Part shown: one piece after another, positions 58,120 through 64,000 of the stretch | How positions within the stretch are numbered: position 1 is the stretch's first letter | How the letters are laid out: the number at the start of each line of letters is the position of its first letter | Assembly: GCF_000715075.1 (NCBI RefSeq) | Contig: NC_134095.1 | Location: 60,818,419-60,882,418 of the forward strand | Origin: Nicotiana tabacum | Lineage: Eukaryota > Streptophyta > Magnoliopsida > Solanales > Solanaceae | Reading direction: 5' to 3' | DNA length: 64,000 nucleotides | Translations under genes and position numbers: made by a program | Notes under the pieces: generated by a model | Database searches by the model: none | Seen by the model: the letters and a program-made list of their open reading frames with translations, nothing else | Told to the model about the DNA's origin: nothing

Positions 58120-58990
58120 TATATTGTATCTTATGTATATATATTCTCTTATATATTTTCTTTTAGTATATATATTGTATCTTATGTATATATTGTAGCT
58201 TATAAATATATTTTCTTGTAGTATATATATTGTATATTATGTATATATTGTAGCATAATATATTTTCTTGTAGTATATTATATTGTATCTTATGTATATA
58301 TATTCTCTTATATATTTTCTTGTAGTATATATATTGTATATTATGTATATATTGTAGCATAATATATTTTCTTGTAGTATATATATTGTATCTTATGTAT
58401 ATATATTCTCTTATATATTTTCTTGTAGTATATATATTGTATATTATGTATATATTGTAGCTTATAAATATATTTTCTTGTAGTATATATATTGTATATT
58501 ATGTATATATTGTAGCATAATATATTTGCTTGTAGTATATTATATTGTATCTTATGTATATATATTCTCTTATATATTTGCTTGTAGTATATTATATTGT
58601 ATCTTATGTATATATATTCTCTTATATATTTTCTTGTAGTATATATATTGTATCTTATGTATATATTGTAGCTTATAAATATATTTTCTTGTAGTATATA
58701 TATTGTATATTATGTATATATTGTAGCATAATATATTTTCTTGTAGTATATTATATTGTATCTTATGTATATATATTCTCTTATATATTTTCTTGTAGTA
58801 TATATATTGTATATTATGTATATATTGTAGCATAATATATTTTCTTGTAGTATATTATATTGTATCTTATGTATATATATTCTCTTATATATTTTCTTGT
58901 AGTATATATATTGTATCTTATGTATATATTGTATCTTATAAATATATTTTCTTGTAGTATATATATTGTATATTATGTATATATTGTAGC
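58120..58990 (-). repeat. AT-rich tandem array in the hAT, unit 51-55 bp, about 17 copies
   Basis: All units share TATTGTAT.TTATGTATATAT and TTTTCTTGTAGTATAT. Three variants alternate: one with ATTCTCTTATATAT, one with TGTAGCATAATATA and one with TGTAGCTTATAAATATA. They lie downstream of the transposase stop. ORFs on the minus strand (58163-58360, 58570-58833, 58710-59069) are by-products rich in Tyr and Ile. Confidence 0.9.
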
Positions 58991-59190
58991 ATATAAATAA
59001 TTCTAAGTATAGACAAAGAAATATTGCGAAAAGAAGCTCATGGGTAGAAGCAATAAATTTTATTACCAAAAAATGACATATCTTTCTTAGTCATCCTTCC
59101 CCCAATGGAATGAGCACAACAAGGTACTAATACCACCATTAGAAGGAAAAAACTAAGGAAGATGTGCCAAAATACAAGTTACATATTATT

Positions 59191-61716
59191 CTATGTATTA
59201 TCTCTAACAAATCTCATAAATCCTTCAAGGTTCGGAGGAGGTTGCGTTGGTGGTGGTGGAAAAGAAGCTTGTTCATCACCACTTCCGGGCGAAGCCGAAT
59301 CCTCCGTAAGTTCCGCTATCATTTCTTCATAAGCTTCATCTATCGCCGGTTGTGCTTCTGCAATTCCAAAGTTTCTTCTTTCCGAGCGGATCCAATCTCT
59401 AAACAATACTGATTTTTCCAAGCTATCCCTCATAGACGCTCTATGATCACCTATTTGCAGTCTTGCTTGACTGAAAGCGCTCTCTGATGCAACAGTTGAA
59501 GCTTGAATTGATAAAATATCCCGAGCCATCCTTGCAAGAACAGGAAAATGTTTTTCCCTTGCCTTCCACCATTCCAAAAGATCAAAAGAGCCGTCTGGAT
59601 TCTCCTTTTCAAGTCCCTGAGACAAATAAACTTGAAGCTCATTTAGATGTGAAGTTTCATCATAATTTTCACCTTGAGACCCCCTGAACTCCGTCCAAGA
59701 TTTAAGAGCTTTTAAGCCCGCAACTCTTTTAGAGGATTGTGAGCTAGACGAAGTAGGGGTTGGAATAGTTGGCCTAGCATGCTCTAAGGCAAGTTGATAA
59801 GCATTATAAACTGTTTGAGCGTTAATCTTAATTGAAGCTTTTGCATCTGCAAGTGTCGCAATTTCCTCATTTGAAAGATCTAAAGCCTTATAAATATTTG
59901 AATACCAAAAATGAGGACCTCCCAATTTCATTGTAGGATTTAGCATTGCAGCAAGACCATAAATAGGAGGGATAGGAAAAAAATATTTTTTAAACTTTTG
60001 TTTCATTTCATTTATAGCAAGTTCATAAATATCCCCACCCTCACTAAATTCAACAAACAAATCAGATAGTGCTGCAATATAAACTAAACAGTTTGAAATA
60101 GTAGGATAATATTGCCCAGAAAATGCATTTGTTGCAATTTGAAAATGTTCTAAAAAATCTAAAAGAATTTTAACATTAGTCCAATCTTGAGTGGTAAGCA
60201 TTTCATCATCATCTTCACCACCTACCCGAGAATTAAACGTTGCATTAATTGGGTTTCTATATTCATATGCTACTACTAAACTTTCGTACATACAATTCCA
60301 TCTAGTCGGGCAAGGTTTAGGAACCTTTCTTTCTCTAAGGCCATATTCATCACATTTTTTAAAATACTCTCTAAGTCTACTTCTACGGTTTGAATAAAAA
60401 AGCCAATTAAGAGCCATTCTAACCTTTTCAATTTCTATGTTTAATATTCGCATACCATCACCGACAATTAAATGATAAATATGACAAATACATCTAACAT
60501 GGAAAATATTAGTAAATGCAGGATTTAGTGTTGTTGTAAGCATGCCTATAGCACTGGTGTTACTAGAAGCATTATCCATTGAAATTGCCATTATTTTATC
60601 GCTAAAGCAAAAATATCTACAAATATCTGCAACAGTGTTAGCTATAAATTTACCTGTGTGACGCGAATTAATTATTCTATATGCAATTATGCGTTTTTGC
60701 ATTATCCATTCTTCATCTATCCAATGACTTGTAACAGTTAGGTAATCACAATCATTACCACTTCTACCAATATCAGTAGTAATAGAAATCCGATTAGGTA
60801 TATGAGTAAATAAATAACGCAAATATTGTTCATATTCATGTTTGAATTTATAAATATCACTCTTAACTGTTGCGCGAGGCCAACCTTTATAAGTAGGATT
60901 AAACACTCTTCTAATATAATGAACCCAATTAGGATTAGAAGCAAAAGTATAAGGTAAGCACATAACAGTAATCATCTTTGCTAATTCTTCACGATCTCTA
61001 TTTGGATCGTAATATAAAATACCTCCAGTGACAGTGTTAATTCCTGGTTGAACTAGATTTGAACCTGTACTAGGGTTAATCGCAGAATCTACACTTGTCC
61101 CCTCTAGATGCGCTTTCATTTGAAAAAATCTAGCCTTATCTCTAGGGTGTGTTTTTATGTGCCTAGTCAAACTACCTGTGCCGCTACGGTCTCCTACATA
61201 TTTATGCGACATTAATTTCCCACAAGTTTTACACTTAGCCTTATTTTTTTCTCTTACTTGAGTAAAAAAATTCCAAACTAATGATGTTTCTAAGCGTTTA
61301 GCAGGTTCTCTATTAAAAGTAGGAGTTTCTACAGGTGGGTCGACCGGTGCATCACTTGGGTTATTAAGAGGACTAGTAGGTGTATCATCTAAATCCGGTG
61401 CTTGAGTTTCATCATCATCCTCATTTTCCTCATTATTTTCTAAGATGGTTTCATTAGGATAAAGAGCATTCATAATTTCATCATCTAATCTATCACCTGG
61501 TGCAACATTATGATAAAATTCACTATCGGTAAATTGAAAACAAGGGTGATCACTATCAAGAATTACGGAAGGAGGAGGACGTCTAGGTTGGCGACTACTT
61601 TCAACTTGCTTATCTTTTCTAGGTCGGGGAGCCGGGGGAAGGGTAGTTGGTTGGCCACTACTTTCACCGGTTTTATCTTTTCCTTTACCAAACATTTTTT
61701 TCAAAGTAAATGCCAT
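59191..61716 (-). CDS. hAT transposase (BED zinc finger, Ac-like fold)
   Basis: An 841-residue uninterrupted ORF from the ATG at 61716; an upstream GTG (61869) in the same frame is not a plausible plant start. From N to C: a Pro/Ser-rich acidic N-terminus; a BED zinc finger with C162, C165, H186 and H190; the RNase H-like core with ITTD (D315), MDNASSN (D381) and DFLEHF (E523), the expected DDE triad; the linker motif CHIYHLIVGDGM (411-422) and TRW (471-473); and the C-terminal dimerisation domain with WWKAREKHFPVL and SIQASTVASESAFS (about 716-750). It would cut out and reinsert the element. No missing key residue was seen. Confidence 0.92.
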   Translation of the reverse strand: MAFTLKKMFGKGKDKTGESSGQPTTLPPAPRPRKDKQVESSRQPRRPPPSVILDSDHPCFQFTDSEFYHNVAPGDRLDDEIMNALYPNETILENNEENEDDDETQAPDLDDTPTSPLNNPSDAPVDPPVETPTFNREPAKRLETSLVWNFFTQVREKNKAKCKTCGKLMSHKYVGDRSGTGSLTRHIKTHPRDKARFFQMKAHLEGTSVDSAINPSTGSNLVQPGINTVTGGILYYDPNRDREELAKMITVMCLPYTFASNPNWVHYIRRVFNPTYKGWPRATVKSDIYKFKHEYEQYLRYLFTHIPNRISITTDIGRSGNDCDYLTVTSHWIDEEWIMQKRIIAYRIINSRHTGKFIANTVADICRYFCFSDKIMAISMDNASSNTSAIGMLTTTLNPAFTNIFHVRCICHIYHLIVGDGMRILNIEIEKVRMALNWLFYSNRRSRLREYFKKCDEYGLRERKVPKPCPTRWNCMYESLVVAYEYRNPINATFNSRVGGEDDDEMLTTQDWTNVKILLDFLEHFQIATNAFSGQYYPTISNCLVYIAALSDLFVEFSEGGDIYELAINEMKQKFKKYFFPIPPIYGLAAMLNPTMKLGGPHFWYSNIYKALDLSNEEIATLADAKASIKINAQTVYNAYQLALEHARPTIPTPTSSSSQSSKRVAGLKALKSWTEFRGSQGENYDETSHLNELQVYLSQGLEKENPDGSFDLLEWWKAREKHFPVLARMARDILSIQASTVASESAFSQARLQIGDHRASMRDSLEKSVLFRDWIRSERRNFGIAEAQPAIDEAYEEMIAELTEDSASPGSGDEQASFPPPPTQPPPNLEGFMRFVRDNT

Positions 61717-62118
61717 ATTAATTATAATTATGCAAACTAAACCACACAAAAATATATTATAAAAACGTAAGAGTTGAAACGAGTTTACCGGATTGCCGAA
61801 CAACTTCTTGAAAATTGAAAATCGTTGAACACTTGAAAACTTCAATTCAACAACTTCACAATTTTTCACGAAATTTCAACAATAAATTAAGTAATTGTAG
61901 TAGAGAGATTGAGAGAGATTGAGAGATATTGAGAGATATTGATGAATTGGTGAATAAAAATGAAAGAATGAGGGGGTATTTATAGTTGAGAAATGGGGAA
62001 AAGTGTAATTATATAAAGTTTGGGGTTAAAATAAAGTTTGGGGGCCAAATGGCCATTTTTTTAACTTAAAAACGGTCATATTTTCAGCCCAAACGGCTAG
62101 ATTTTAAATATGGCCGTT

Positions 62119-62149
<31 letters not shown>
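61717..62149 (-). other. hAT promoter/leader and poly-T run
   Basis: About 430 bp between the transposase ATG and the GC-rich end block. It holds GAGAGATT-type tandem repeats (61900-61940) and AAACGG motifs (62070-62075, 62091-62096, and reverse at 62114-62119), then a T run (about 62123-62149). Confidence 0.75.
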
Positions 62150-62155
<6 letters not shown>

Positions 62156-62379
62156 GCCGTTGGGCCCGCCAGGCCCGCCAGGACCGGCCCAGGCCCGCCT
62201 GCCGGTCCCGGGCCAAACGGTCCCGGGCTCGTGGGCTCAACCATGGAGACCAGCCCGTGACGGGCTCAGAGGCCCACCAAGACCGGCCCACCCAGGACCG
62301 GCCCACCAGGCCCACCAGGCCCGTTAGGACCGCGGGCCCGGTCCGGTCCGGTTCAGGCCCGGCCCACCGAGCAGCATTA
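62150..62379. repeat. hAT right subterminal GC-rich block
   Basis: GGCCCGCCAGG and GGTCCCGGGC repeats with CCCGTGACGGG, matching the left block in content. A further AAACGG is at 62215-62220. The terminal TAATGCTG (minus strand) precedes the target duplication. Confidence 0.85.
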
Positions 62380-62387
62380 TGTAGAAC
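62380..62387. repeat. Target-site duplication TGTAGAAC, right copy (hAT)
   Basis: Identical to 57739-57746. Confidence 0.88.
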
Positions 62388-64000
62388 ATCGTGATGTTCA
62401 AATGTACACAGGAAAACCCCTTGGGATTTTACCTTTTCTCTTCCTTTTTCATTTCCCAAAGTCACAAGCGAGAGAAAATATACCAGAATTATGAGCCTAT
62501 TTTCTCATTAGTTTGATGCGCCTCGTTCAGATAAAGCAGTGACCCTATAATGGTAGGCTGTATAATGGTAAAATAGTAGAGTAGTATAAAATGGATATAA
62601 CGTACGACATGTCAACAACAATGACTGAATAAAATTGTTATGACAAACCATGGAGAATGAAGGGATAAAAGCGGTTTTAATCGGTCCTGAAAATGAAAAA
62701 TAAAATTGATAGAAAATGGTCTTATGCCGTGTAAATTTGAATTAATCGGCGCTTCAAAATAAATACAGAATACGGAATGAGAAAATAAAATAAAAAGTTA
62801 AAATGAGGGATATGCCCTCTAGTTTTAGGGATCAGAATATTTAGTTAGGGATGCCATCAATTCTTCTTACCCAACAGGAGAATCTAGTTCATCATCTGGT
62901 TCATTGTTTCATGATGGCATCGCCTAGGTAATGCAAAAGGTCCAAACCAATTGACTAAAATGACCTTTTCATTTCATGTTAATTAAGATTCTGCCATTAC
63001 TAGTAGTGGAAGACGATTCTGTTGCCCAAAAATCCCTTTAAAAGAGATTGCGGCCCATTTTTCTAGAACAACTTTAATTTGCCATAAGAACCGAACCGGT
63101 TTCTTCTTCCTGTTGATAATTAACTGACTGGATTTTTTTTCCTTTTTTTCTTTTGAATTAAAAGTAATGTACATGAATGAAATAATTTCAAATCTTAAGA
63201 ATAATAAATAAACAAGTGATCTACCTAAGGAAGAATCAAAGATAATGACGACACTTTCAACGACATTCGAACCTAATTAATATTATGACAGCTTAAATTT
63301 GGCCATTTGGCAAAGCTTCATTACCGACACCTAATTGTGATAAACCCCTTGCTTTTATCATAAGTTGATCATTTTGTTTTCTTTAAATATTTATTTATTA
63401 GCATTTTTAGTGTGAAATAAATATTATGTTTAAAAAGACTAAACGTTTCCAAATTTAAACGGAAAAAAAGGATCAAAGAGGAGATAAATAATATACACTC
63501 GAAAACATTACTCAGAAATTTAATATGTTTTTTTCTATTTAGGATGTGAGATTATTAGTTATAGTTTCATAAGATTTGGTTTTTATTTCTCTAGTTCGTG
63601 ACTGTTTGACTCAAAAGATATTGGACCCTTTTTGAATAAATCAATCAAAAAAAATGAAGGGGTAAATCTTAGTCAACCATAATAAACTCCAGATCAATAG
63701 ATTAATTGAAAAAATAATACATAAGATGAGATAGAGTTAACCAATCTTATTGAAACTTTCCGTTATGGATCCCATTAATCAATGGATGAGACTATTTTAT
63801 ATATTTTCTTGGAGAATGCTCCATTCTTCTTCTCATTACGAAGATTACATGAGAGGAGAGGGATAGAGGAAGAAGTGAAAGACTGTTGCCCCCCTTACCG
63901 AAGGTTTTCCCCCTACATATAATTATGGGACCTTTGTTATGTACGTGGTCTGGCGTTCTCTCACACTATGTCTGTCTTGGTCGTCCCCTGAACGTTGTTT
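62388..64000. other. Intergenic AT-rich DNA
   Basis: No gene, RNA gene or element recognised. The small ORF at 62983-63174 is low complexity and has no family feature. Confidence 0.65.

Larger units (their letters stand above)
57747..62379 (-). mobile_element. hAT-superfamily DNA transposon, apparently intact
   Basis: A 4,633-bp element with 8-bp target duplications. Its ends are TAGGGCTG on the left and TAATGCTG, read inward on the minus strand, on the right: a short imperfect inverted repeat of the hAT type (TA.NGCTG). Each end has about 200 bp of GC-rich repeats next to a poly-T run. The transposase ORF is complete. The identical duplications and open ORF suggest a recent, possibly still active copy. 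Confidence 0.9.

Noticed and set aside
58163..59069. Tyr/Ile-rich ORFs on the minus strand
   Set aside because: They are by-products of the AT-rich tandem array, open in more than one frame and lacking any family feature.

Overview
This window is repeat-rich nuclear DNA from a eudicot plant. The family profiles (Ogre/Tat, Athila, SIRE-type copia, RTE LINE, Au-like SINE, hAT) and their detailed sequence suggest Solanaceae, perhaps Nicotiana, but the species is an inference. Nothing bacterial, organellar or ribosomal was seen, and there is only one clear host gene.

Positions 1-36549 are a three-level nest of Ty3/gypsy elements. The oldest layer is the 3' end of a Tat-lineage element (35096-36549) with an antisense extra ORF and its 3' LTR. 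An Athila element sits inside that ORF: its partial 5' LTR starts at 1 and its 3' LTR ends at 35095. The Athila gag is in turn split by a 22-kb Ogre-type element (1582-23620, minus strand, LTRs of about 3.9 kb, TSD GTGGG). The Ogre carries an extra ORF1, gag, protease with a G-patch-like linker, a spliceable intron, RT/RNase H, a second RNase H and integrase, but its catalytic sites are mutated. The Athila has an open RT-RNaseH-integrase frame and a degraded env-like third ORF. Most of its stop codons look like C-to-T changes.

Positions 36550-38392 are non-coding with an (AT)25 microsatellite. A 5'-truncated RTE-type LINE (38406-49864) is split by a SIRE-type Ty1/copia element (39812-48501, TSD CATAG) whose pol is largely deleted. 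The LTRs of this copia element are unusual: each holds a piece of gag, and each holds a 240-bp array of eight hairpins. A short palindrome, GGAACCTGGTTCC and variants, recurs through the whole element.

Positions 49865-57740 hold the host locus: an eight-exon phosphatidylinositol-4-phosphate 5-kinase gene with MORN repeats on the minus strand (coding 56058-52164, 801 residues when the exons are added), plus an Au-like SINE in its upstream flank.

Positions 57747-62379 are a hAT DNA transposon with an 8-bp TSD, an uninterrupted 841-residue transposase, GC-rich subterminal blocks and an AT-rich tandem array. It looks young and possibly autonomous. The remainder (62388-64000) is AT-rich DNA with no gene that I can see.

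The strongest candidates for undescribed biology are the hairpin array and captured gag in the copia LTRs, the dispersed palindrome of the same element, a two-stem RNA-like motif found once at each cistron boundary of the Ogre, and an LTR-like promoter plus splice acceptor ahead of the Athila env-like ORF. All coordinates were read by eye. No search, alignment or folding program was run.
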